A stretch of 64,000 nucleotides of DNA from VBAS01 sp035318985 (GTDB taxonomy: Bacteria; Bacteroidota; Bacteroidia; Chitinophagales; Chitinophagaceae): contig DATHDP010000088.1 in the NCBI GenBank assembly GCA_035318985.1, positions 1-64,000 of the forward strand, in the 5' to 3' direction. Below are positions 18,364 through 27,041 of the stretch, in pieces. The translations under genes were made by a program, and so were the position numbers. Below the pieces are notes generated by a model, which saw only the letters and a list, made by a program, of their open reading frames with translations, was not told the origin of the DNA and ran no database searches. How positions within the stretch are numbered: position 1 is the first letter of the stretch; every line of letters begins with the position of its first letter.

Positions 18364-21300
18364 TTAAAAAATGACCTGTATACCTACGCTCAGCATCCTG
18401 AGCGGCAAAGTGTAGTACGATAATGTTTCCGGATCCCCGTATTCATACGGAGTGAACGTGAGCAGGTTTTGTCCTTGGAAATACACCCGTAAACTTTCTG
18501 CCTTAATTTTCTCGACTAGTTTTTTGTCGAATTGATAGGAGAGTGATACATTTTTCAAACGGATGAAAGATGCGTTCACTACTCTGGCACTGGAGAAATT
18601 GGAATAAAAGCTGAACTGAGTAACAGCTGCCCCGGTAGTAGAGAATTTCTGTATATCGGTAATATCTCCTTTATTCTGCCATCTGTCTAAAACCAATACA
18701 GTTTGATTTGAACGGCCACCCGGCGCCACGAAGTTAATACTGCTCAAACCGTCTTGTTGAACAAAATGGAAGAAGATATCAAGAGACCATCCTTTGTAAG
18801 TAAAAGTATTTTGCAATCCACCATAAAGGCGCTGTCCCAAATCACGTACCTGGGTTCTGTCTTTAGTTAGGTTGATCCCATTAAGCTTGTAAATACCAGT
18901 TGCAGTATCCACTCCCTGGTACTCGAGGAATTTGCGTACGGTAATAGGGTATCCTATAACAAGCGAACTGGCAAAGCTTGATGTTTCAAGATCAGGGTAT
19001 CCCACCAATTCGCTGCGTGGTATCGAAATGTTGAATGAACTTTTCCAGGTAAAATTCTTTGTCCTGATATTAGTAGTATTGATCATGAATTCCCAACCCC
19101 TGTTTTCAACTAATGCATTCCTGTTGGCTGTAATGCTTGTAAAACCTGTCTGTGATGGAAGCGTGTAACCGATCAGTTGATTATCGCTCCGGTTCATATA
19201 ATAAGCGGCGCTTACAAACAACCTGTCCTGAAAAAATCCAAGCTCAATTGCAGATTCCCATTTTCGATTGCGCTCCCAGGCATAGTCAGGATTTTGAAGA
19301 TTTATTGGAAAAAAACCACTAATACCCTGGTAAGGAAGGGCGGCAGTTGAAGTGCTCCAACGTGCAATGTATTGGTAGTTGCCAATACGGTCATTGCCTG
19401 TAACACCTATACTTGTTCTGATCTTACCGTAGTGAAGGAAGGAGATATTTTTCATGAACTTTTCTTCAGAAAATATCCACCCGGCTCCCACGGCACCGAA
19501 ATTGCCAAATTGTTTTCCCGGACCAAAACGACTGGATCCATCGCGGCGGCCGGATATATTTATAAGATACTTATTGTTATACTTGTAAGCAACCCTGCCA
19601 AAAAAAGCGTTGTACCGGTACTTAGCGTAGTTGCTGGTAACCGATTTTGTAGCTGCAGGACCCGGTGTTCCAAGTAATTCATCACTTGCATATCCGGTTG
19701 CACTGATTGTTGCTCCTTCTGTAAGCTGTTCCTGGAAACTACCACCAGCCAGCACCTGTAACCGGCCTTTTCCTAATTGCTTAGTGTATTCTGCCTGTGG
19801 TTCCACGATCCAGTTTCGTTGAGACTCGTTAAAAAATTGAGCTGAACTTACTGGCGTTGTCCCTATCGGGCTTTGTGAACTTACCGGGTTGGTAGTTCTC
19901 TGGTCGAGACGTACAATATTCATCCCTCCATCTACCCTGATCTCAAAACTTTTACTGAAACGATAACCCAGGTTGACATCGCTGATAGAGTTCTCTGTTA
20001 CGCCTTTGTATAGCTTTTTTGTATACTGAAGTGGGTTTGAAAAATTGATACCATTATCACTCCAAACCAGTTTTCCATTCGCATCAAGCGGGTAGGGTGC
20101 ATTGGGTATCGTAGTTAGCAATAAGCCCATATCTATAGTATTGATATTATTATTATCAATATTATACCCTGTATTTAGTGTAAGAGAAAATTTCTTATCA
20201 ATAGAATGATGCGTCATGTTTGCCCGGACATGTATACGATCATCGAACATGTTACCATAGAAGACAGGTGTTTCACGGTGGTAGCCTGTTGAGAGGGAAA
20301 ACCGGGTTTGCTCGTTTCCACCTGAAAGTCGTACCTGTGCATCATAACTACGGGCGGTTTCACCCATCAATATTTTTGCCCAGTCATTATAACGTGTAGT
20401 ATCCCATACCATAAGATCGGTGGCATTAGAGGTTGTGGGAACAATTCCATCATTCTTAAACGCTTCTTTTCGCATTGCCACATATTGCTGTGTATTCAGC
20501 ATTTCAGGCATAATGGTAGGCCGTCCCCAACCGGTATAAAAACTTGCCTCAACGGATGTCTTACTTGCTTTGGCTTTTCTTGTAGTGATGAGTATTACAC
20601 CATTTGACCCTCTTGAACCATAAATGGCAGTAGCATCCGCGTCTTTCAGCACTTCAATGCTTTCAATGTCAGCAGCATTAAGGCTTACAAATGGGCTTGT
20701 ACCATTAGTGGCATTGGTAAGTCCTCCCAATGTCTGGGCTATAACACCGTTTGCAAACGTTACATTGGTGGGCGAATGGGCAAAAGGTACACCATCAATA
20801 ATGTAAAGAGGCTCGGACCCGGCTCCAAGAGAGCTTCTGCCACGGATACTTATACTAACTGCCCCACCGGCCATACCGTTGACTTGTGTGATCTGCAAAC
20901 CCGGCACTCTTCCTCCTAATGCAAGCATGGGATTTTCTATCGGTTGTTTCCTGATATCTTCCCCTTTTATTTTTGAAATGGATCCTGTACTAAAACGCCT
21001 TGTGGTTGTACCATACGCCATCATCTGCACCTCATCCAATACACTAGCTTTTGTTTTTACATTTACTGTTAACTCTGTCCTTCCATCTAATTTTATTTCC
21101 AGTATTTCAATACCAACTGCGGAAATTATAAGACTGCCCTGGAGATCCTTGACCACTATGGCAAACTCACCCTTGTCATTGGTTGAAGTTGCGGCTTTGC
21201 CGGTACTCTTAACAGTAATAGTGGCTCTCACCGGCTCGCCAACCTCGTTTACTACATGGCCACGAACTATTATTGGTTGCGGCGGCAATGGAATTTGTTC

Positions 21301-21609
21301 ATTTATTATTGAAGGCTCTTTTTTTACAATAGCGATGGTTTTGTTTTCAATGGAGTAATCTAATAGCTGGTCTTGCAGAATTTCTTTTAACGCCTGTTCA
21401 ATTGCAACGTCCTTTACCTGTATGGTTACAGGTTTGGCTCCATCAAATATGTTTACATCATAAAAGAAAACATAACCGGTTTGTTTTTTTATTTCCTTAA
21501 ATACCTTTTCCAGGCTGGCATTTTTTTCAGAAATAGTTACTTTCTGACCATACCCGTTGACACTTACGGTGAGGCAGGCTGATAAGATAATAATAGCCGT
21601 GAGTTTCAT
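18364..21609 (-). CDS. SusC/RagA TonB-linked outer-membrane receptor with STN signalling domain
   Basis: The 1081-residue protein starts MKLTAIIILSACLTVS and has a Sec signal peptide ending near GYGQ. Residues about 23-95 are an STN domain (KNASLEKVFKEIKKQTGYVF and VAIEQALKEILQ), the part that contacts FecR. Residues about 112-190 are a carboxypeptidase-regulatory-like beta domain. The plug shows ALGGRVPGLQI, then SIRGRSSLGAGSEPLYIIDG and DATAIYGSRGSNGVILITT. The rest is a 22-strand-type barrel ending in a hydrophobic VIF. It is co-transcribed with susD. The STN domain fits control by the FecI/FecR pair at 14.7-16.6 kb. Confidence 0.96.
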   Translation of the reverse strand: MKLTAIIILSACLTVSVNGYGQKVTISEKNASLEKVFKEIKKQTGYVFFYDVNIFDGAKPVTIQVKDVAIEQALKEILQDQLLDYSIENKTIAIVKKEPSIINEQIPLPPQPIIVRGHVVNEVGEPVRATITVKSTGKAATSTNDKGEFAIVVKDLQGSLIISAVGIEILEIKLDGRTELTVNVKTKASVLDEVQMMAYGTTTRRFSTGSISKIKGEDIRKQPIENPMLALGGRVPGLQITQVNGMAGGAVSISIRGRSSLGAGSEPLYIIDGVPFAHSPTNVTFANGVIAQTLGGLTNATNGTSPFVSLNAADIESIEVLKDADATAIYGSRGSNGVILITTRKAKASKTSVEASFYTGWGRPTIMPEMLNTQQYVAMRKEAFKNDGIVPTTSNATDLMVWDTTRYNDWAKILMGETARSYDAQVRLSGGNEQTRFSLSTGYHRETPVFYGNMFDDRIHVRANMTHHSIDKKFSLTLNTGYNIDNNNINTIDMGLLLTTIPNAPYPLDANGKLVWSDNGINFSNPLQYTKKLYKGVTENSISDVNLGYRFSKSFEIRVDGGMNIVRLDQRTTNPVSSQSPIGTTPVSSAQFFNESQRNWIVEPQAEYTKQLGKGRLQVLAGGSFQEQLTEGATISATGYASDELLGTPGPAATKSVTSNYAKYRYNAFFGRVAYKYNNKYLINISGRRDGSSRFGPGKQFGNFGAVGAGWIFSEEKFMKNISFLHYGKIRTSIGVTGNDRIGNYQYIARWSTSTAALPYQGISGFFPINLQNPDYAWERNRKWESAIELGFFQDRLFVSAAYYMNRSDNQLIGYTLPSQTGFTSITANRNALVENRGWEFMINTTNIRTKNFTWKSSFNISIPRSELVGYPDLETSSFASSLVIGYPITVRKFLEYQGVDTATGIYKLNGINLTKDRTQVRDLGQRLYGGLQNTFTYKGWSLDIFFHFVQQDGLSSINFVAPGGRSNQTVLVLDRWQNKGDITDIQKFSTTGAAVTQFSFYSNFSSARVVNASFIRLKNVSLSYQFDKKLVEKIKAESLRVYFQGQNLLTFTPYEYGDPETLSYYTLPLRMLSVGIQVIF

Positions 21610-21853
21610 GACTCGTAGCGTTTTGATTTAGCTTTAGCAAAGATGCCGAAACAATACGAAACAAGTTCAGCACATGCTTTTGACATGACAAAACAAAATA
21701 TTGTTGCTTAAACAGCCGATTCTTCTCAACAAACAAAATTCATAGCCCCCGTTCCTTAATTTGGTCAATTGATATTTAAAGTTGGTATAAAAACCAATTT
21801 TTAGCCTGAAATGTGATCTATCTTAAGATCCGGGAACTCAAAAAAAAAATTAA

Positions 21854-21900
21854 GAATGAGCAGAGGATAGGAGCTCTGACGATCGTATTAGTATTAAGAA
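21854..21900 (+). repeat. FecR-downstream leader-like element, copy 2
   Basis: GAATGAGCAGAGGA followed by GATCGTATTAGTATTAAGAA matches the sequence directly after the fecR stop (16611-16656), including the preceding run of A residues and a TAA. A third copy is at 22155-22190. Confidence 0.65.
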
Positions 21901-22048
21901 GAATGAATGAGGGAACGGTAGTTGAATTTTATAAGGGAAGGCAGTGTCAATTTTAAAAAGTTTACAATTTATTAATACTCAAATAGCCAGATAAAATTTT
22001 TTCTCATGTAGTAGAGTTCTCAAGTAAGCAGTAAGTTTTGGTTTAGCG

Positions 22049-22074
22049 AGGGGTGTTTCCACATCCCTTTTTTT
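22049..22074 (+). terminator. Terminator-like hairpin 1 of array
   Basis: An 8-bp stem (AGGGGTGT with ACATCCCT, one G-U pair) with loop TTCC is followed by a T-rich tract (TTTTTTT). Confidence 0.65.
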
Positions 22075-22154
22075 ATTTAGTACTTAGAAGATCATGAGAG
22101 ACCATGCAAGCTTTAACGTATTTATCTTAATGCATAGAAACAAAAAAAAATAAA

Positions 22155-22190
22155 GAATGAGCAGAGACTGGAACCTTATTGATCGTATTA
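22155..22190 (+). repeat. FecR-downstream leader-like element, copy 3
   Basis: GAATGAGCAGAGACTGG then GATCGTATTA, preceded by an A-run and TAA as at 16601-16613. It is followed about 120 bases later by the ACCATTAACCATTAAAC leader motif, the same order as in the fecR downstream region. Confidence 0.6.
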
Positions 22191-22561
22191 GCTATATGAT
22201 CACAATGTTGGAATCTGGTTCATTTGATATTCATCAAATTGATATTTATCAAAAACATTTAAATAACACGATCGTAGAATAAATAGTTCGACTTTGCAGT
22301 ACTGAAGTAATCGAAACCATTAACCATTAAACTTTTTTATGTCGCATTCAATTTGTCCTCCGCTTTACCAAAATAAATTCATGGTCACAATTAGCAAGTT
22401 GGTCATCTAAAATTTGGACTTGGTTTAATAATCGGATATTCCCTCGAATGGCAATGTATCTTAGGACTCAGAAAGAAAACAACTTCTGATTTATAAATAA
22501 AATCAATTAAAATTTTTCTCACATAAGCAGTTTTTTTCTCATGCAGGTTAGTTTTGGTTTT

Positions 22562-22594
22562 ATACCTTCTGTTTCCACAGGAGGTATATTTTTT
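22562..22594 (+). terminator. Terminator-like hairpin 2 of array
   Basis: An 11-bp stem (ATACCTTCTGT with ACAGGAGGTAT, one G-U pair), loop TTCC, then ATTTTTT. Confidence 0.75.
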
Positions 22595-22841
22595 ATATAG
22601 TTGAGTTGAGATTAGATTTTGTTCGTGCCTGCTATTATTTACTGTTCGATCCCACAAAAAAAATTCATCGTCGCAATTCGCAAGTTGGTCATCTAAAATT
22701 TACACTTTGTTGAATTGTTAAAATTTATTTCACGAAGCGATATATTTTAACGTTCTGAAAGAAAAAAACTTTTAAATAATTATTTGATACACGAAGCCAG
22801 TTAAATTTTTTCTGATTAGTAGTTTTAAGTAGAGTAGTGTT

Positions 22842-22872
22842 TACTTCTTGTTTCTACAGGGGGTATATTTTT
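22842..22872 (+). terminator. Terminator-like hairpin 3 of array (worn)
   Basis: TACTTCTTG pairs with CAGGGGGTA using several G-U pairs, followed by TATATTTTT. It is the weakest of the six and lies 20 bp before hairpin 4. Confidence 0.5.
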
Positions 22873-22892
22873 CACGCAGGTTTGTTTCGTTC

Positions 22893-22922
22893 ACCTCCTG
22901 TTTTCACAGGAGGTATTTTTTT
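22893..22922 (+). terminator. Terminator-like hairpin 4 of array
   Basis: A perfect 9-bp stem, ACCTCCTGT with ACAGGAGGT, loop TTTC, followed by ATTTTTTT. Confidence 0.8.
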
Positions 22923-23165
22923 ATGTAGTTGAGTAAGACTAAATTTTGTTTAAGCTTACTAAGAAATAGTTTGGTTTTCCTTAATCAAAAAACAACTATA
23001 TGTTATCTATCACTTAGTTTGTCATCCAAAATTCATAACATTGATTCACAACGAAAAGTTGGATTTTATGCTGTTCCCAAATTTGTAAACCAAAGAGTCA
23101 GCTAACATCATGACTAAAGTAATCGAAGCCACTAACCATTAAACTTTTTTTATATCGCCATCAAT

Positions 23166-23197
23166 TACCTCCTGTTCTCGCAGGAGGTATATTTTTT
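23166..23197 (+). terminator. Terminator-like hairpin 5 of array
   Basis: A perfect 9-bp stem, TACCTCCTG with CAGGAGGTA, 6-nt loop, followed by TATTTTTT. Confidence 0.8.
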
Positions 23198-23414
23198 GTG
23201 TCTGCTATTAGGACGATAAAGTTTGTTGTTCGATCCCTCCAATAAAATTCATGCTCACAATTAGCAAGTTGGTCATCTGAAATTTGGATTCTGTTTAATA
23301 GTCAAATTTTACCCCGAAGAGCGATCTATCTTAACATCCTGAAAGAAAAAAATAATCGATCTCATAACCATACCAAGTCCTGTTTAAATTCTGATGTAAT
23401 TGGTTAGTGTTGGT

Positions 23415-23448
23415 AAACCTCCTGTTTTTTACAGGAGGTTTCTTTTTT
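23415..23448 (+). terminator. Terminator-like hairpin 6 of array
   Basis: A perfect 11-bp stem, AAACCTCCTGT with ACAGGAGGTTT, 5-nt loop, followed by CTTTTTT. It is the last element of the array, about 200 bp before hppD. Confidence 0.8.
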
Positions 23449-23592
23449 AACTTAGTTAAGATTTTAATTAGTTTTGTATATGCTTCCCGATTATCCTCAC
23501 AAGTTATTTACTGACAAACGTAATCACTTCGAATGGCTTATGGAGACACTAGCTATGCAGGCTGATCTTGTTGAATAGATTTGGTGTCGTAG

Positions 23593-23609
23593 AAGAGTGC
23601 GACGCAACA
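23593..23609 (+). repeat. Dispersed 17-bp repeat, copy 2
   Basis: AAGAGTGCGACGCAACA, identical to the complement of copies at 51183 and 57213 and to the copy at 8702. It lies 43 bp before the chosen hppD start. Confidence 0.85.
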
Positions 23610-23651
23610 GAAGATGAACAGAATTACTTTGTTGACTACAAAAAAATAATT

Positions 23652-24785
23652 ATGGCTACAAGTACAGCTTCAAATAAGAAACAGGATGCTCAAACAGATT
23701 TTCTTCCATTGCAGGGAACTGACTATGTTGAATTCTATGTTGGCAATGCAAAACAAGCGGCTCATTATTATATGAGTGCTTTTGGTTTCCAGGCATTGGC
23801 TTATGCCGGGCCTGAAACAGGTATAAAGGACAGGGCCAGTTATGCGGTTCGGCAAAATAAATTGACCCTCGTACTTACTACTCCGATCAGGGGTAATAAT
23901 GAAATGGCAGATCATATTTATAAACATGGTGATGGAGTGAAAGCAATAGCATTACGTGTGGATGATGCAACAAGTGCATGGGTAGAAACAACAAAGCGTG
24001 GCGCTAAGTCTTGTATGCAGCCAGAAAAATTCATAGATGCAGATGGGGAAGTGGTGATCAGTGGCATTAATACTTATGGCGATACCGTCCATTTGTTTAT
24101 CGAAAGAAAAAATTATAATGGTCAGTTCATGCCGGGGTATCGTGAATGGAACAATCCTTACTATCAACCAGCAGATACAGGTTTATTATATGTTGATCAT
24201 TGTGTGGGAAATGTTGGCTGGAACCAAATGGATCCATGGGTGAAATTTTACCAGGATGTAATGGGCTTCAGAAATATCCTCACGTTTGATGATAAAGATA
24301 TTTCTACGGAGTATTCGGCGCTAATGAGTAAAGTGATGAGTAATGGAAACGGGTTTGTAAAATTTCCTATCAATGAGCCGGCGGAAGGAAAGAAGAAAAG
24401 CCAAGTGGAAGAATATCTTGAATTTTATGATGGCGAAGGAGTACAGCATGTGGCAATGGCAACCAATGATATTGTGCAAACAGTTACTGAGCTAAGAAAC
24501 CGCGGCGTAGAGTTTTTAAGAGTACCAAATTCGTATTACGATGACCTGATCGAAAGGGTTGGACATATTGATGAAGACCTGGAACCTTTGAAAGAGCTAG
24601 GTATTCTTGTTGACCGTGATAATGAAGGGTACCTGCTCCAGTTATTCACAAAACCGGTTGAGGACAGGCCCACATTATTTTTTGAGATCATTCAACGTAA
24701 AGGAGCAAAGAGCTTTGGGAAAGGAAATTTCAAAGCTTTGTTTGAGGCGATAGAAAGAGAACAGGGGGAAAGAGGGAATTTGTAA
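23652..24785 (+). CDS. hppD: 4-hydroxyphenylpyruvate dioxygenase
   Basis: HPPD converts 4-hydroxyphenylpyruvate to homogentisate in tyrosine breakdown, using Fe(II). The protein has two VOC halves: TDYVEFYVGNAKQAAHYYMSAFGF in the N-terminal half, and VDHCVGNV with the first iron His near the start of the catalytic half. GVQHVAMATNDI supplies the second His, and LFFEIIQRKGAKSFGKGNFKAL supplies the Glu and the conserved C-terminal tail. The frame stays open upstream to 23568, but that extension overlaps the dispersed repeat. I chose ATG 23652, giving 377 residues as in the family. No homogentisate dioxygenase or fumarylacetoacetase is adjacent. Confidence 0.95.
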   Translation: MATSTASNKKQDAQTDFLPLQGTDYVEFYVGNAKQAAHYYMSAFGFQALAYAGPETGIKDRASYAVRQNKLTLVLTTPIRGNNEMADHIYKHGDGVKAIALRVDDATSAWVETTKRGAKSCMQPEKFIDADGEVVISGINTYGDTVHLFIERKNYNGQFMPGYREWNNPYYQPADTGLLYVDHCVGNVGWNQMDPWVKFYQDVMGFRNILTFDDKDISTEYSALMSKVMSNGNGFVKFPINEPAEGKKKSQVEEYLEFYDGEGVQHVAMATNDIVQTVTELRNRGVEFLRVPNSYYDDLIERVGHIDEDLEPLKELGILVDRDNEGYLLQLFTKPVEDRPTLFFEIIQRKGAKSFGKGNFKALFEAIEREQGERGNL

Positions 24786-24949
24786 TTAGGGATTTGGAAT
24801 TTGAGATTAGTTAAAATACCTGCGTTTTGCCCTAATTCTCGATTACTGATACCCAAATTCCATTATGTTGCTTATTTTTACAATAGTTTATAAACAAGCT
24901 GTAATAATGCTTTTATTGGGAGCGTTTCTTAATTCTAATTAAACCGTCG

Positions 24950-26170
24950 ATGAAAAACCTCTTCTTCTGTATCTTGACATGCTTAATTGCCATTTCGCAA
25001 TACGCACAGAATGGCTCAGGTGGAAACTCCGTTTCGGCCGTTTCCTCTTTTATTGACTTTCAAAAAACATTGCAGCGTCCTTCTGATGCGCTTAGCAAGA
25101 ACGAGATGGCTTTGAAAAAGCAATTTGAGGATAAGAAATTGGTGTGGCCTGCTAAATATGTTTACCTCCGTTCCTTTAAATACGATAGTCAATTAGAGGT
25201 CTGGGTAAAAAACGACAGAAAAGATCCATATAGGCTTTTCAAAACTTATAAAGTTTGTGCATTAGCAGGTACGCTTGGCCCAAAAAGAATGGGTGGTGAT
25301 TACCAGGTGCCGGAAGGATTTTATTATATCAACGAATTTAATCCGAAAAGCAATTATCATTTATCCCTTGGAATTAATTATCCGAATATATCTGACAAGA
25401 TCTTAAGCGATGCGATAAATCCTGGCGGTGATATTTATATACACGGTAGTTGCGTTACAGTTGGTTGTATTCCGCTTACTGATCCAATGATCGAAGAAGT
25501 TTATACTATTACTGCACATGCAAAGAACCAGGGACAGGATTTTATCCCTGTTCATATTTTCCCGATACGTTATAATGTAAAAAGAAGTGTTGATTTTCTT
25601 GCTAAGCTTACAAAAGATGATGAGCAGTTAAAAGATTTTTCTTTACGTCTTGAAGATGCTTTTAATTATGTTGAAAAACATAAGCAGGTTCCGGTTGTAG
25701 CAGTATCGGACAAAGGTGCATATTACGTAAATGATGCGCCGGATAAGAAAACAATGTATGCATCTGCGACCGAATCTATTAAGCCGATACCAAAAAGAAA
25801 GAATGTTCAACACAGGACAAGAGAAATTACTGGTCTTGTAGAGTCTGTTACTCAATGGCCGAAATACCAGGGTGGTGGTGATGACTTATTAAAATATTTG
25901 GACAAGCTGGGTAAAGAAATGAGAGACTATTTACCAAAAGGCACACGTAAGGCATTTGTGCAATTAGAATTTATTGTTGATAAAGACGGGGTGCCTGTAA
26001 ATTTTAAAGTGATAAAAGGTGGCGTAAACGAAGACTTTAATGATGAGTTGATCTCAAGGATAGAAGCAACAATGGCAACCTGGCAGCCTGCTCTGCTAAG
26101 TGATAAGCCCGTGCCTAAAAAAATGGTACAGACAGTTATGATCGAGATACCTGAACCAATTGAGATGTAA
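24950..26170 (+). CDS. L,D-transpeptidase (YafK-like) with C-terminal TonB-type domain
   Basis: The 406-residue protein has a signal peptide (MKNLFFCILTCLIAISQYAQ). Residues about 60-220 are a YkuD/YafK-type L,D-transpeptidase domain containing VPEGFYYINEFNPKSNYHLSLG and the active site YIHGSCVTVGCIPLTD with the conserved His and Cys. Such enzymes make or edit peptidoglycan cross-links, or attach proteins to it. The last 80 residues (KAFVQLEFIVDKDGVPVNF to the end) match TonB C-terminal domains, which is an uncommon partner. It is 5 bp upstream of a small hydrolase gene and likely co-transcribed with it. Confidence 0.85.
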   Translation: MKNLFFCILTCLIAISQYAQNGSGGNSVSAVSSFIDFQKTLQRPSDALSKNEMALKKQFEDKKLVWPAKYVYLRSFKYDSQLEVWVKNDRKDPYRLFKTYKVCALAGTLGPKRMGGDYQVPEGFYYINEFNPKSNYHLSLGINYPNISDKILSDAINPGGDIYIHGSCVTVGCIPLTDPMIEEVYTITAHAKNQGQDFIPVHIFPIRYNVKRSVDFLAKLTKDDEQLKDFSLRLEDAFNYVEKHKQVPVVAVSDKGAYYVNDAPDKKTMYASATESIKPIPKRKNVQHRTREITGLVESVTQWPKYQGGGDDLLKYLDKLGKEMRDYLPKGTRKAFVQLEFIVDKDGVPVNFKVIKGGVNEDFNDELISRIEATMATWQPALLSDKPVPKKMVQTVMIEIPEPIEM

Positions 26171-26175
26171 TTAAA

Positions 26176-26823
26176 TTGAAAGCATATTTTATAAGTGGGC
26201 TGGGAGCCGATAAAAAGGCTTTTCTGAAAATAAAACTTCCTGCTATATACGAACCTGTTTATCTCGATTGGATACCTCCTCAAAAAGATGAATCACTTAC
26301 CAATTATGCACGACGCTTTTCTTCCCTGATAAAAAATGATGATGCTTTTATTTTGATCGGTCTTTCATTTGGTGGTATGCTTGCTTCTGAAATTGCAAGA
26401 CTGCGCAGACCGATGAAGACGATCATCATTTCAAGTCTTGCTTCATCAAGTGAATTGCCCTGGTATTTTAAAAGTGCCGGAAGAGTTGGTTTGCATAAGG
26501 CTGTACCAGTAAAATTTTTAAAAGCAGGATCAATGCTTAAAAATTTTATGGGTGTTAGATCGAAAGAAGACAAGGCGATCATTTATAATTATGCAAAAAC
26601 AGCAGATCCTGACTTGGTCCGCTGGTCGATTAATGCAATTGTGAACTGGGATCAGCCGGATCGTTTGCCCGGCATCGTTCATTTGCATGGTTCAAGTGAT
26701 AGAATGCTACCACTAAAATATACTCATCCTGATTTTGTAATTAAAGGCGGCGGTCACCTGATGATCTTTAATAAAGCTGATGAAGTGAATAAGATATTGA
26801 ATGATGTGCTTTTAGCGAATTGA
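26176..26823 (+). CDS. Small alpha/beta hydrolase
   Basis: The 215-residue protein starts at a TTG five bases after the previous stop, consistent with translational coupling. It has the nucleophile elbow LIGLSFGGMLAS (Ser64), a downstream acid in HLHGSSDRMLP, and the catalytic His in KGGGHLMIF near the end. There is no signal peptide, so it should be cytoplasmic. Substrate is unknown. A 23-base piece of its 3' coding region reappears at 28125-28147, between two duplicated lipoprotein genes. Confidence 0.85.
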   Translation: MKAYFISGLGADKKAFLKIKLPAIYEPVYLDWIPPQKDESLTNYARRFSSLIKNDDAFILIGLSFGGMLASEIARLRRPMKTIIISSLASSSELPWYFKSAGRVGLHKAVPVKFLKAGSMLKNFMGVRSKEDKAIIYNYAKTADPDLVRWSINAIVNWDQPDRLPGIVHLHGSSDRMLPLKYTHPDFVIKGGGHLMIFNKADEVNKILNDVLLAN

Positions 26824-27041
26824 TAACTGTTACTGCACTTTGATCAGATTCGTAGTTTTACCAATTGTTTTCGGCACTCGCTTCATTGTCCAAACTCACA
26901 ATTATTTTATTAACATAGTACGTTTGTCATATTGGGATATACAGTGAAAATCCTACTTTGCCTCTCAATTCCGATCCTTCTCTACTACCACCACGAATCT
27001 CATATCCCTCATGAGCCATTTTTTTAACCTTTAAATTATTA

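Larger units (their letters stand above)
21760..23450 (+). repeat. Degenerate tandem array of ~300-bp units, several ending in a terminator hairpin
   Basis: A block of the form gnnATnTATCTTAnnnTcctgaaAgAAAAAA recurs at about 21812, 22117, 22451, 22738 and 23321, that is at steps of about 300, 335, 286 and twice 290 bases. A second block, CAAGTTGGTCATCTAAAATT, recurs at about 22395, 22681 and 23257, with a worn copy near 23013. A third, ATCGAAACCATTAACCATTA, occurs at 22310 and, with two changes, at 23122. In the units at 22.45, 22.74 and 23.32 kb a hairpin plus T-tract follows the first block after about 100 bases. The array therefore has unit structure with plus-strand polarity. Function is unknown; a cluster of small RNAs is one possibility. 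Confidence 0.75.
21610..23651. other. 2-kb gene-free region between susC and hppD (start of hppD leader included)
   Basis: No convincing coding region exists on either strand; the longest frames are short, compositionally odd and without family likeness. The stretch from about 21760 to 23450 is made of diverged, roughly 300-bp repeat units with six plus-strand terminator-like hairpins, listed separately. A 17-bp dispersed repeat sits at 23593-23609 just before hppD. A TAGTTTTG box at 23469-23476 fits the TAnnTTTG -7 consensus and is a weak candidate for the hppD promoter; no -33 TTG is seen. Confidence 0.8.

Noticed and set aside
21527..21736. 69-codon minus-strand frame overlapping the susC start
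   Set aside because: It overlaps the susC signal-peptide region in another frame. The true susC start with a clear signal peptide is at 21609.
22403..22657. 84-codon open frame on the minus strand within the repeat array
   Set aside because: It runs through repeat blocks and a terminator hairpin, has no family likeness, and is not kept in the other repeat units.
22640..23240. TTCGATCCC strings that resemble tRNA T-loops
   Set aside because: No matching T-stem, anticodon arm or acceptor stem can be built around 22645 or 23228; they are just a shared repeat word.
21760..23450. CRISPR array as explanation of the repeats
   Set aside because: Units are about 300 bp and degenerate, with no short exact direct repeats or uniform spacers, and no cas genes are present.
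23568..23651. N-terminal extension of hppD from 23568
   Set aside because: It spans the dispersed 17-bp repeat and is not part of the HPPD family; the ATG at 23652 gives the normal length.
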